From contig JALRGK010000208.1 of the NCBI GenBank assembly GCA_023253415.1, positions 1-25,225 on the forward strand: a DNA stretch of 25,225 bases, given 5' to 3'. Origin of the DNA: Rhodocyclaceae bacterium (GTDB taxonomy: Bacteria > Pseudomonadota > Gammaproteobacteria > Burkholderiales > Rhodocyclaceae). This document shows, in pieces, positions 6,968 through 14,782 of the stretch; position 1 is the stretch's first letter; each line of letters opens with the position of its first letter. The notes beneath the pieces are model-generated. The model made no database searches and had not been told where the DNA came from. It saw nothing but the letters and a program-made list of their open reading frames with translations. The translations under genes were made by a program, and so were the position numbers.

Positions 6968-7732
6968 TCAGCGTTCAGCGCCGAGGCCGGCGGCTTTGGC
7001 AAAACGATCGGCTTCTGTCTGGGCCTCGCCCAGATCCAGTGAGCCGTCGTAGATGGCACGGCCAGCGATCACGCCGGTCACACCATCTTCTTCCACGGCA
7101 CAGAGCGAAGTAATGTCCCCCATATTCGTCAAACCGCCCGAAGCGATGACCGGTATCTTCAGAGCCTGCGCCAGCTTTTGTGTCGCTTCGACATTAATGC
7201 CCGTCAGCATACCGTCACGTCCGATATCCGTGTAGATGACGGCCTCGACGCCATAATTCTCGAATTTCTGTGCCAGGTCGATCACATCGTGACCGGTAAT
7301 CTTTGACCAGCCATCCACGGCCACTTTGCCATCCTTGGCATCCAGACCCACGATAATGTGCCCCGGAAAGGCCGTGCAGGCATCCTGCAGGAAGCCCGGC
7401 GTTTTCACCGCGGCGGTACCGATAATAACGTAGCTGATACCGAGGTCCAGATAGCGCTCAATAGTGTCCAGGTCGCGGATACCACCACCCAGTTGCACCG
7501 GAATTTGACCATCAACCACTTCAAGGATGCTGCGTACTGCGCCATCATTGACCGGCTTGCCGGCAAAAGCGCCGTTCAGATCCACCAGGTGCAAACGCCG
7601 CGCACCTTGATCCAGCCAGACTTTGGCCTGGGCGGCCGGACTGTTATTGAAGACAGTCGCATCTTCCATCAGGCCTTGTTTGAGTCGGACACACTGGCCG
7701 TCTTTGAGGTCAATTGCGGGAATGATCAGCAT
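6968..7732 (-). CDS. hisA: ProFAR isomerase (1-(5-phosphoribosyl)-5-[(5-phosphoribosylamino)methylideneamino]imidazole-4-carboxamide isomerase)
   Basis: HisA catalyses the Amadori rearrangement of ProFAR to PRFAR, the fourth step of histidine biosynthesis. It is a 254-residue TIM barrel paralogous to HisF. Visible features are MLIIPAIDLKDGQCVRL with catalytic D8, D131 in IVGLDAKDGKVA, QLGGGIRD (80-87), and the phosphate loops YTDIGRDGM and IASGGLTN. A 45-base gap separates it from hisH, the largest gap in hisBHAFIE. A small hairpin over the hisH stop (7772-7787) precedes that gap. Confidence 0.97.
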   Translation of the reverse strand: MLIIPAIDLKDGQCVRLKQGLMEDATVFNNSPAAQAKVWLDQGARRLHLVDLNGAFAGKPVNDGAVRSILEVVDGQIPVQLGGGIRDLDTIERYLDLGISYVIIGTAAVKTPGFLQDACTAFPGHIIVGLDAKDGKVAVDGWSKITGHDVIDLAQKFENYGVEAVIYTDIGRDGMLTGINVEATQKLAQALKIPVIASGGLTNMGDITSLCAVEEDGVTGVIAGRAIYDGSLDLGEAQTEADRFAKAAGLGAER

Positions 7733-7771
7733 GATATTTAAAGAATCAGATCAGTTATCTCAAGAAATCCC

Positions 7772-7787
7772 GGTTGCTCAGGCAACC
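7772..7787 (-). other. Small hairpin across the hisH stop codon
   Basis: GGTTGC and GCAACC form a 6-bp stem with a 4-base loop (CTGA on the - strand). The loop contains most of the hisH TGA stop. GGGATTTCTT follows, so it is at best a weak terminator. It could instead reduce read-through from hisH to hisA or stabilise the upstream mRNA. The hairpin is seen in the sequence; the role is speculative. Confidence 0.35.
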
Positions 7788-8434
7788 ACTGGATTCCAGC
7801 CTACAAAATTACGTAACAGCTGCAAACCATCTCTCGCACTCTTTTCAGGGTGGCACTGAATGGCAAAAACATTGTCTCGGGCCACCGCCGTCGTGAAGGG
7901 GTGACCATAATCGGTTTGGCCGACGACGATACCGGCATCATCCGGCACCACATGGTAGCTGTGCACAAAATAGAAAAACGCCTGGTCAGCGATACCAGAC
8001 CACAGCGGGTGAGGCTTCTGTGCAACCTGGTTCCAGCCCATATGTGGCACCTTCAGGCGCTGGCCATCTGCGCCAACCATATCGGTGGCAAAACGTTGCA
8101 CCCGACCCGGCAAAATACCGAGACCTGCCGCATCGCCCTCTTCGCTATGCTCAAACAGCATTTGCAAGCCGATGCAAATACCGAGAAACGGCTTGCTGGC
8201 TGCGGCTGCCTTAACAGCGCCGCGCAAGTTGCGGGCGTCCAGTTCCGCCATGCAATCACGCATGGCACCCTGACCCGGAAACACCACCCGATCAGCCGAT
8301 TCAATCAAGTCTGGCGTAGATGCCAGTACAACTTCGGCCACATCCGGGAGTTCAGCAGCCACATGGCGTAAGGCCTGCTCGACCGAGCGCAGGTTACCCA
8401 TCCCATAGTCAACAACGGCGATACGATTGCTCAT
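7778..8434 (-). CDS. hisH: Imidazole glycerol phosphate synthase, glutamine amidotransferase subunit
   Basis: HisH is the class I glutaminase that channels ammonia to HisF. The 218 residues begin IAVVDYGMGNLRSVEQAL. The nucleophile is C87 in PFLGICIGLQMLFE, and the remaining triad residues are H195 and E197 in AIQCHPEKSA. PHMGWNQV (130-137) is the conserved HisF-contact region, and the oxyanion region is VFPGQGA (51-57). It starts 4 bases after the hisB stop and is followed by hisA. Confidence 0.97.
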   Translation of the reverse strand: MSNRIAVVDYGMGNLRSVEQALRHVAAELPDVAEVVLASTPDLIESADRVVFPGQGAMRDCMAELDARNLRGAVKAAAASKPFLGICIGLQMLFEHSEEGDAAGLGILPGRVQRFATDMVGADGQRLKVPHMGWNQVAQKPHPLWSGIADQAFFYFVHSYHVVPDDAGIVVGQTDYGHPFTTAVARDNVFAIQCHPEKSARDGLQLLRNFVGWNPVVA

Positions 8435-8438
8435 GGAA

Positions 8439-9026
8439 TCAGAGTGAGCCCTTGGTTGAAGGGATCACATTGCCCTGACGGGTGTCTGGTGCAATCGCCA
8501 TGCGCAGGGCGCGACCAAACGCCTTGAATACGGTTTCAGCCTGATGGTGCGCATTCTCGCCACGCAGATTATCGATATGCAGCGTCACCTTGGCATGATT
8601 CACAAAACCATGAAAAAACTCGGAGAACAGATCCACATCAAACTGGCCGATCCAGGCACGCTTGAACGGTACGTCCATGACCAGACCGGGGCGACCCGAC
8701 AGGTCAATAACCACGCGCGACAGGGCTTCATCCAGCGGCACATATGCGTGGCCGTAGCGGGCGATTCCCTTTTTATCCCCCACCGCTTCGGCAAAAGCCT
8801 GCCCAAGGGTGATCCCGATATCTTCAACCGTGTGATGGGCATCAATGTGCAGATCACCGGTGGCTTTGACGTTAAGGTCAACTAGGCCATGGCGGGCAAT
8901 CTGGTCCAACATGTGGTCCAGAAAGGGAACGCCAGTATTGAGGTCTGCCTTACCCGTGCCATCCAGGTTGATCTGGACAGTAATCTGGGTTTCGAGTGTG
9001 TCGCGCTGAATCGTGGCTTGCCGCAT
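8439..9026 (-). CDS. hisB: Imidazoleglycerol-phosphate dehydratase (monofunctional)
   Basis: HisB dehydrates imidazole glycerol phosphate to imidazole acetol phosphate. The 195-residue protein is the monofunctional form, with no N-terminal HAD phosphatase domain as in E. coli. Histidinol-phosphate phosphatase must therefore come from elsewhere, and none is visible here. Manganese-binding motifs are HHTVED (64-69) and AHHQAE (159-164). FLDHMLDQIARHG (35-47) is also diagnostic. I chose the ATG at 9026 (MRQATIQRDT), not a TTG five codons upstream, because homologs begin here. The Shine-Dalgarno is weak. It is the first gene of the - strand hisBHAFIE run and faces divergent hisC across 74 bases. 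Confidence 0.96.
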   Translation of the reverse strand: MRQATIQRDTLETQITVQINLDGTGKADLNTGVPFLDHMLDQIARHGLVDLNVKATGDLHIDAHHTVEDIGITLGQAFAEAVGDKKGIARYGHAYVPLDEALSRVVIDLSGRPGLVMDVPFKRAWIGQFDVDLFSEFFHGFVNHAKVTLHIDNLRGENAHHQAETVFKAFGRALRMAIAPDTRQGNVIPSTKGSL

Positions 9027-9100
9027 GATTTTGCAGTTCAAGTGAGTTTATTCGCCATGATACCATCGGTGGGCCTTTGTATTTAGGAAGTTGCAGATCC
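9027..9100. promoter_or_regulatory. Divergent hisB/hisC intergenic region
   Basis: These 74 bases between the hisB and hisC starts must serve both directions if the inverted hisC has its own promoter. On the + strand, TTGCAG (9031-9036) with a CATGAT-like -10 about 19 bases on is a weak candidate. AGGAAG at 9085-9090 is the hisC Shine-Dalgarno. I see no leader peptide rich in histidine codons and no attenuator hairpin. Confidence 0.35.
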
Positions 9101-10159
9101 ATGAGCCGATTCTGGAGCAAGGTCGTTCACGGCCTGACCCCCTACACCCCCGGTGAGCAACCTAAGCTCGCGAACCTGATCAAACTCAATACGAACGAGT
9201 GCCCCTACCCGCCCTCGGAGAAAGTATTACAAGCGATTAGCCAGGCCGTTAACGGTGCGCTGCGCCTTTACCCGGACCCGGACTCGGCAGCGCTGCGCCA
9301 AGCAATTGCTGATTATTACGGTATTGGCCGGGATCACGTGTTTGCCGGCAACGGCTCGGATGAAATCCTTGCTTTTGCTTTCCAGGCCCTACTGAACCAT
9401 GAAGGGCCACTGGTTTACCCGGATATTACCTACAGCTTTTACCCGGTGTATTGCCAGCTGAACGGTATTCGGGCTAAACATCTTGCGCTGGAAGATGATT
9501 TCTCACTCGATCTGAGCAAGGTACCCGCCGATGCAGGTGCTGTGATTTTCCCGAATCCGAATGCCCCGACAGGCCGCACCGTCAGCCTTGAATCTATCTC
9601 GACACTCTGCCAACGTCTACCTGAACGGGTTATCGTGGTTGATGAAGCCTATGTCGATTTCGGCGCCGAAACAGCTGTGCCCCTGGTGAAGGATTATCCG
9701 AATCTACTGGTTGTACAGACCTTCTCCAAATCCCGTGCCCTGGCAGGCCTCCGCGTTGGGTTTGCGATTGGCCAGCCCGAACTTCTTGCGGGCCTGGAGC
9801 GCGTCAAGAACAGCTTCAACTCCTATCCGGTCGACCGCCTTGCCAGCGCAGGTGCCATCGCTGCCATGGAAGACCGCGCCGGTTTCGAACATGACCGCCA
9901 ACGAATCATTGCCAGCCGCACCTGGATGACCGAGCAGCTATCCGCGCTGGGTTTTAACGTGGTGCCTTCAGCCGCCAACTTTGTTTTTGCGCGTCATCCG
10001 GAAGAAAACGCCGAAGCGCTGGCTCAGGCCCTTCGCGAGCGCGCCATTATTGTTCGTCACTTCCGGCTTCCCCGCATCGACCAGCATTTACGAATTACGA
10101 TCGGCACGCGCGAAGAGTGTGAGGCCCTGATTCAGGCACTCAAGGAAATTCTGGCGTAA
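9101..10159 (+). CDS. hisC: Histidinol-phosphate aminotransferase
   Basis: HisC is a PLP-dependent aminotransferase that makes histidinol phosphate from imidazole acetol phosphate and glutamate. The 352-residue fold-type I protein shows LNTNECPYPPS (29-39), the GNGSDEIL cofactor loop (83-90), PNPNAPTGR (151-159), VVDEAYVDF (179-187), and K210 in QTFSKSRALAG as the Schiff-base lysine. I chose ATG 9101 over an upstream in-frame start at 9077 because MSRFWSKVVHGLTPY is the family start and AGGAAG precedes it. It is the only his gene on the + strand here. It lies where a co-directional hisC usually sits in hisGDCBHAFIE. Its stop is 3 bases from that of the convergent transporter gene. Confidence 0.96.
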   Translation: MSRFWSKVVHGLTPYTPGEQPKLANLIKLNTNECPYPPSEKVLQAISQAVNGALRLYPDPDSAALRQAIADYYGIGRDHVFAGNGSDEILAFAFQALLNHEGPLVYPDITYSFYPVYCQLNGIRAKHLALEDDFSLDLSKVPADAGAVIFPNPNAPTGRTVSLESISTLCQRLPERVIVVDEAYVDFGAETAVPLVKDYPNLLVVQTFSKSRALAGLRVGFAIGQPELLAGLERVKNSFNSYPVDRLASAGAIAAMEDRAGFEHDRQRIIASRTWMTEQLSALGFNVVPSAANFVFARHPEENAEALAQALRERAIIVRHFRLPRIDQHLRITIGTREECEALIQALKEILA

Positions 10160-10162
10160 CCC

Positions 10163-10684
10163 TCACACCAAACCCAAAATGCCCAGCACCCCCCCGAGCA
10201 AAATTAACCAGAGGGGGTGCAGCTTGGTCTTGAGGTTCACTGCGATGGTCAGCGCCACGAGGCACAGCCCGATCCAACCCGGTGCCGCAGAACGGGCAAT
10301 CAGCGTACCGGAAGCCAGCACTAGCCCAACCGCCAGCGGAGCGACGCCGAGCTGAATAGCCGCCCGACCTCGCCAGTGCTGCAGCTTGTCCCAATGTTTG
10401 AACAACAGACCGACCAGCAGGCTCATCGGCAAACACATGCCCAAGGTGGCCCACAGTGCGCCTTGCCAGCCATCGACATGCTGGCCGATCAAGGTCACGA
10501 TCAGGACGTTAGGACCAGGGGCCGCTTGAGCAATGGCGAACAACTCGGTAAAGGTACGGGCGTCCATCCAGCCATGCTCGGTGACCGCAATACGATAGAG
10601 CTCCGGAATAACTGCCGACGCACCTCCAAAGGACACAAAAGCCACCAGAAAGAAGCTGATAAACAGTTCCACCAACAATGTCAC
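10163..10684 (-). CDS. Chromate transporter family protein, second half-size subunit
   Basis: A CHR-family membrane protein of 173 residues. Paired short CHR proteins together match one full-length ChrA; family members export chromate or related oxyanions, and the substrate here cannot be read from sequence. Motifs are VSFGGASAVIPELYR (17-31) and QAAPGPNVL (53-61), with about five hydrophobic segments after that. I chose a GTG start at 10684 because it overlaps the TGA stop of the preceding subunit (GTGA) and has GGAG 8 bases upstream. A longer open frame to 10774 would add 30 non-homologous residues antiparallel to no known feature. It is convergent with hisC (3-base gap), with no recognisable terminator. 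Confidence 0.85.
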   Translation of the reverse strand: MTLLVELFISFFLVAFVSFGGASAVIPELYRIAVTEHGWMDARTFTELFAIAQAAPGPNVLIVTLIGQHVDGWQGALWATLGMCLPMSLLVGLLFKHWDKLQHWRGRAAIQLGVAPLAVGLVLASGTLIARSAAPGWIGLCLVALTIAVNLKTKLHPLWLILLGGVLGILGLV

Positions 10685-11274
10685 GCCTTGGCTCCCTGAC
10701 TCAAGCGATACCAACTCAAGGCAACTGTCAACGCAGCGCCCCCCAGCATGACAACTGGTAACGGCCAATGCCACCCGGCGATTCCGGCAAAAGCAAGCGC
10801 CGCAAATGGCAGATAGACCTGACGGTTTTTGACATTCAATCCCATGCGAATGCCGGTCGCAATAATAAGACCGGCGCCGACCAGCGTAATCCCATGCAAC
10901 ATGGATTGCACGGCTGGCAACTCTCCAAACCGCTCGTAGAGCAGCCCAAGCACCAGGGCCACGATAAACGGCCCCAGCATCAACCCCATTGCACCGGCTA
11001 CAGCACCCCGCCAGCCACAGAAGCGGACACCAACCGCTACAGCCAGATTGACGACATTGGGCCCGGGTAAAAACTGGCAGAGTCCGAGCAGCACATTGAA
11101 CTCTTCGGCCGTCAGCCAGCGCTCGGTATCAACGAGCAGTCGGCGCGCCCAAGGCAATACCCCACCGAATCCCGAGAGTCCGACCCGACTAAACCCGCGA
11201 AATAGTTCGGCGGGCGTCGGTATGGGCTTAACGATGGGCTTAGTGGCCGAGTCGGAAATCGGCGGAACGGGCAT
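10681..11274 (-). CDS. Chromate transporter family protein, first half-size subunit
   Basis: A 197-residue CHR-family protein, the first of a pair. The family signature is FRGFSRVGLSGFGGVLPWAR (25-44), with GFGG at 35-38 and QFLPGPNVVNLA (67-78). Several transmembrane helices follow. Its ATG lies inside hisD: the genes overlap by 35 bases, and the start codon shares bases with the CAT codon for His421 of HisD. I see no strong Shine-Dalgarno, so translation is probably coupled to hisD. It overlaps the second subunit by 4 bases. The position suggests that this transporter is co-transcribed with hisGD. Whether it acts on chromate, or why it travels with histidine genes, is unknown. Confidence 0.86.
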   Translation of the reverse strand: MPVPPISDSATKPIVKPIPTPAELFRGFSRVGLSGFGGVLPWARRLLVDTERWLTAEEFNVLLGLCQFLPGPNVVNLAVAVGVRFCGWRGAVAGAMGLMLGPFIVALVLGLLYERFGELPAVQSMLHGITLVGAGLIIATGIRMGLNVKNRQVYLPFAALAFAGIAGWHWPLPVVMLGGAALTVALSWYRLSQGAKA

Positions 11275-12535
11275 GCGCGGTCAGGCCTTCGCCTTCAGCC
11301 AGGCTGGATGCAATACGGCCCAGCGTCTGGGCACCGGCCTGCGACACATGAATCAGACTGCTGCGCTTCTGGAAGTCATAAACACCCAATGGCGACGAGA
11401 AGCGGGCACTGCCCGAAGTCGGCAAAACGTGATTCGGACCCGCACAATAGTCACCCAAAGATTCCGAACTATACGCGCCCATGAAGATGGCACCCGCGTG
11501 ACGAATCTGCGGCACCAGCGCTTGCGGATCTTGCACTGATAACTCCAGGTGCTCGGGCGCAATCCGGTTACTGATCGCACAGGCTTCGGCCAGATCCTTG
11601 ACCAGAATCAGCGCACCGCGATCCTTGAGTGACGTCCGAATGACTTGCGCACGTGGCATTTGTGGCAGCAATCGTTCGATGCTTTCGGTCACAGCATCCA
11701 GATAAGCAGCATCCGGACAAATGAGAATGGATTGAGCGAGCTCATCATGTTCAGCCTGCGAAAATAGATCCATCGCCACCCAGTCCGGTGGCGTACTACC
11801 GTCGGCAATGATCAGAATCTCGGAAGGACCGGCAATCATGTCGATACCCACGGTACCGAACACATGACGCTTGGCATTGGCTACATAGGCATTACCCGGG
11901 CCAACAATCTTATCGACCTGCGGTACGCTTTCAGTGCCATAGGCCAGTGCAGCAACTGCCTGCGCACCACCAATCGTAAAAACGCGATCTACGCCCGCAA
12001 TCGCTGCTGCGGCCAGCACCAAGGGATTGCGCTCCCCTCCGGGCGTCGGCACAACCATAATCAGCTCCTGCACGCCCGCCACTTTGGCCGGAATGGCGTT
12101 CATCAACACCGACGAGGGATAAGCCGCCTTGCCACCGGGCACGTACAGACCAACACGATCGAGCGGAGTAACGCGCTGACCGAGCACCGTGCCATCGGCT
12201 TCGGTATAAGTCCAACCTTCTACCCGCTGTCGTTCATGGAACGCACGGATACGACTCGCGGCGGTTTCCAGAGCAGTACGCTGTTCTGGCGCAAGTGACG
12301 TCAGAGCAGCCTGCAGTTCCCGGGCCGGCAGTTCTAAATGCGATGCCTCGTGAACAGCCAGACGATCAAATTTTCGTGTGAACTCCAGCAGGGCCACATC
12401 ACCTCGACGGCGGATTTCCGCTAGGATCTCCAGCACCGTTTTTTCAATGCTGGCATCCTGTTCGGCTTCGAGCGCCAGTAGATCTCTCAACTCGGCATCA
12501 AAATCGGGCGATTGCGTGCTCAGACGACGGATCAT
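11240..12535 (-). CDS. hisD: Histidinol dehydrogenase
   Basis: HisD oxidises histidinol twice with NAD+ to histidine, the last steps of the pathway. The 431-residue protein aligns with the E. coli enzyme. Expected zinc ligands are Q260, H263, D362 and H421, and the catalytic pair is E328/H329 in APEHLE. NAD-site motifs are VGLYVPGGKAAYPSSVLM (128-145) and IAGPSEILI (234-242). I chose the ATG at 12535 (MIRRLSTQ), preceded by GAGGAAAG, over an upstream in-frame start at 12583. It follows hisG by 16 bases. Its last 11 codons, including the zinc ligand H421, overlap the downstream transporter gene. Confidence 0.97.
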   Translation of the reverse strand: MIRRLSTQSPDFDAELRDLLALEAEQDASIEKTVLEILAEIRRRGDVALLEFTRKFDRLAVHEASHLELPARELQAALTSLAPEQRTALETAASRIRAFHERQRVEGWTYTEADGTVLGQRVTPLDRVGLYVPGGKAAYPSSVLMNAIPAKVAGVQELIMVVPTPGGERNPLVLAAAAIAGVDRVFTIGGAQAVAALAYGTESVPQVDKIVGPGNAYVANAKRHVFGTVGIDMIAGPSEILIIADGSTPPDWVAMDLFSQAEHDELAQSILICPDAAYLDAVTESIERLLPQMPRAQVIRTSLKDRGALILVKDLAEACAISNRIAPEHLELSVQDPQALVPQIRHAGAIFMGAYSSESLGDYCAGPNHVLPTSGSARFSSPLGVYDFQKRSSLIHVSQAGAQTLGRIASSLAEGEGLTAHARSADFRLGH

Positions 12536-12551
12536 GATTCTTTCCTCAACC

Positions 12552-13208
12552 TCAGGCTGCCTGGCGGTTAACCACGCCCTCAAAGTCAGCCAACATGCGT
12601 TGCAAACGCTCGTGCTTGAGCTTCAACGCGGCGGGGTTGACAACCAGTCGCGAGGAGATGGGCATGACTTCCTCAACAGCCTGCAAATTGTTCGCACGTA
12701 AGGTATTGCCGGATGACACGAGATCAACGATTGCATCTGACAAACCGACCAGCGGTGCCAGCTCCATGGAGCCATAGAGCTTAATCAGGTCAATATGAAC
12801 ACCCTTGGTCGCGAAGTGATCCCGGGCAATATTCACGTACTTGGTCGCCACTCGTAGGCGGCTACCCGGTTTCACGGCCGCGGCATAATCAAAGCCTTCC
12901 GGCACAGCCACCATCATCTTGCAACGGGCAATCTGCAGATCCAGCGGCTGATATAAACCCTGGCCACCATGTTCAATCAAAACATCCTTACCGGCAACGC
13001 CAAGATCGGCCGCGCCATACTGCACATAGGTCGGCACATCGGTTGCCCGTACGATCACAATCCGGACATCAGGATCCTGCGTAGGCAAAATCAGTTTGCG
13101 CGACGACTCCGGATCTTCAGTCGGCAGAATGCCGGCTGCTTCCAGCAGCGGCAGTGTTTCTTCCAGAATGCGCCCTTTGGAGAGAGCGATCGTGATGCCG
13201 GTATTCAT
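12552..13208 (-). CDS. hisG: ATP phosphoribosyltransferase, short form
   Basis: HisG commits PRPP and ATP to histidine synthesis. At 218 residues this is the short form, which lacks the C-terminal regulatory domain and in known cases works in a complex with HisZ, a HisRS-like protein. No hisZ is present in the window. Motifs are ITIALSKGRILEETLPLL (5-22), YGAADLGVAGKDVL (64-77) and the PRPP loop DLVSSGNTLRANNL (162-175). I chose ATG 13208; a TTG seven codons upstream is also in frame, and neither has a clear Shine-Dalgarno. It follows murA by 56 bases on the same strand and leads into hisD. Confidence 0.95.
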   Translation of the reverse strand: MNTGITIALSKGRILEETLPLLEAAGILPTEDPESSRKLILPTQDPDVRIVIVRATDVPTYVQYGAADLGVAGKDVLIEHGGQGLYQPLDLQIARCKMMVAVPEGFDYAAAVKPGSRLRVATKYVNIARDHFATKGVHIDLIKLYGSMELAPLVGLSDAIVDLVSSGNTLRANNLQAVEEVMPISSRLVVNPAALKLKHERLQRMLADFEGVVNRQAA

Positions 13209-13264
13209 GCAAGTCACAGCGTAATCCAATCAGTTCAAGGCAATATCAGGTAATAGGCGCTATT

Positions 13265-14527
13265 TTAACGGACGCGGCGCACCGATGCCCCGAGGCGTGC
13301 CAGCTTTTCTTCAATACGTTCGTAGCCACGATCCAGGTGATAAATCCGCTCGATCAGGGTTTCTCCCTGGGCGGCCAGTCCCGCAATCACCAGCGCGGCC
13401 GAGGCGCGCAGATCCGTGGCCATCACGGTTGCCCCTTCCAGTTTCTCAACCCCTGTGACAGCCGCCGAATTGCCGTCGATATGGATATCCGCCCCGAGGC
13501 GCATGAGCTCAACTGCATGCATGAAGCGGTTCTCGAAAATTGTTTCCTTGATAATCGCCGTGCCTTCGGCCAGACAGTTGACCGCCATAAGCTGTGCCTG
13601 CATATCCGTTGGAAAAGCTGGATAAGGTGCCGTACGGAAGGATACTGATTTGAGTCGCATCGGGGCTTTGATGCTCATGTGATTCGCATCACCACCGATG
13701 ACACAACCGGCTTCGACCAGCTTCGCCGTTACTGCTTCCAGATAGGCACCGGAAGTTCCCTGCAACACAACATCCCCACCGGTAATCGCCGCGGCACAAA
13801 GGAAGGTGCCCGTCTCAATCCGGTCAGGCATAACGGCATGCTCGGCACCATGCAAGGCAGGTACGCCCTGAATACGAATTACATCGGTGCCTGCACCTTC
13901 AATTTTGGCCCCCATGGCGATCAGGCAATTAGCCAGATCCACCACTTCCGGCTCACAGGCTGCGTTTTCAATGACCGTTTCGCCATTCGCCAGAGTAGCG
14001 GCCATCATCAGATTTTCTGTGCCCGTCACAGTCACCATATCCGTACAGATCCGGGCACCTTTCAGACCACCCGCAGGCGCCTTGGCATGGATATAACCTG
14101 CCTCCACATGGACTTCTGCGCCCATGGCCTGCAGGCCTTTGATGTGCTGATCCACCGGGCGTGCACCGATGGCGCAGCCTCCGGGTAGAGAGACTTTAGC
14201 TTCCCCCCACCGCGCCACAAGCGGGCCGAGCACAAGAATCGAGGCACGCATGGTTTTGACGAGTTCATAGGGTGCGGTCGGATCCGTTAGACCATTGGCA
14301 TCCAAGGTCACACCCGCTTCGGCACCGTCCAAGGTCGAACCAACCCCCATGTTCGTCAGCAAACGAATCATGGTGGCAACATCATGAAGGTGCGGCAAAT
14401 TGGTCAGCGCCAACGGTTCACGCGTCAGGAGACTGGCGCAGAGAATTGGCAATGCCGCATTCTTGGCGCCCGAAATGCGCACATCACCGTGCAGGCGGTT
14501 ACCGCCCTGAATCAACAACTTATCCAC
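13265..14527 (-). CDS. murA: UDP-N-acetylglucosamine 1-carboxyvinyltransferase
   Basis: MurA transfers enolpyruvate from PEP to UDP-GlcNAc, the first committed step of peptidoglycan synthesis, in the cytoplasm. The 420 residues show K22/N23 in RISGAKNAALPIL, the fosfomycin-reactive C118 in PGGCAIGARPVDQH, and the C-terminal RASAALVIAGLAA region. Presence of Cys rather than Asp at 118 predicts normal fosfomycin sensitivity of the target. The start is a GTG that overlaps the ibaG stop by 8 bases (GTGGATAA), with GGAAG just upstream. The ibaG-murA pair is a conserved arrangement in Beta- and Gammaproteobacteria. Confidence 0.97.
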   Translation of the reverse strand: MDKLLIQGGNRLHGDVRISGAKNAALPILCASLLTREPLALTNLPHLHDVATMIRLLTNMGVGSTLDGAEAGVTLDANGLTDPTAPYELVKTMRASILVLGPLVARWGEAKVSLPGGCAIGARPVDQHIKGLQAMGAEVHVEAGYIHAKAPAGGLKGARICTDMVTVTGTENLMMAATLANGETVIENAACEPEVVDLANCLIAMGAKIEGAGTDVIRIQGVPALHGAEHAVMPDRIETGTFLCAAAITGGDVVLQGTSGAYLEAVTAKLVEAGCVIGGDANHMSIKAPMRLKSVSFRTAPYPAFPTDMQAQLMAVNCLAEGTAIIKETIFENRFMHAVELMRLGADIHIDGNSAAVTGVEKLEGATVMATDLRASAALVIAGLAAQGETLIERIYHLDRGYERIEEKLARLGASVRRVR

Positions 14528-14762
14528 GATTCTTCCACTCCTCGGCCGTCAGGGTCTGCATGGTCAGGGCATGCACCAGTTCATCGCGCATCGCATCACC
14601 CAGCGCCCCATAGACTGCCTGATGACGACGCACACGGGGCAGCCCCACAAAGGCATCGCTGACAATCAACAGCTCGAAATGACGACCATCGCCGTCAAGC
14701 GCTAAATGGACCACAGGCAGTTTTGCCCGCAGCGTTGCTTCAATATCTTCCAGACGAACCAT
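14520..14762 (-). CDS. ibaG: BolA/IbaG family protein
   Basis: This 80-residue BolA-superfamily protein resembles E. coli IbaG (YrbA), which is encoded next to murA and can bind monothiol glutaredoxins through an Fe-S cluster. The family signature is visible at FVGLPRVRRHQAVYGALGD (38-56), including the conserved RHQ-VY segment; H15-H20-type acid-stress roles cannot be judged from sequence. AAGG lies 7 bases before the ATG. It overlaps murA by 8 bases and follows the ABC permease gene by 20 bases. Confidence 0.9.
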   Translation of the reverse strand: MVRLEDIEATLRAKLPVVHLALDGDGRHFELLIVSDAFVGLPRVRRHQAVYGALGDAMRDELVHALTMQTLTAEEWKNRG

Positions 14763-14782
14763 AATCCAACCTTGTGACCTGA

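Noticed and set aside
6039..7052. A 337-codon open frame on the + strand opposite hisI/hisF/hisA
   Set aside because: It spans several confident his genes on the other strand and its protein is low-quality in composition; a shadow frame.
9027..9100. Histidine attenuator leader in front of hisB or hisC
   Set aside because: No run of histidine codons and no terminator/antiterminator hairpins are visible in the 74 bases.
10186..10220. GCACCCCC...GGGGGTGC inverted repeat (8-bp stem, 19-base loop) as a bidirectional terminator for hisC and the CHR gene
   Set aside because: It lies inside the CHR coding sequence, has a long loop and no T run on either side.
10685..10774. N-terminal extension of the second CHR protein from 10774
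   Set aside because: The extra 30 residues are rich in Cys and Ser, overlap the first CHR gene, and a well-placed GTG with Shine-Dalgarno gives the family start.
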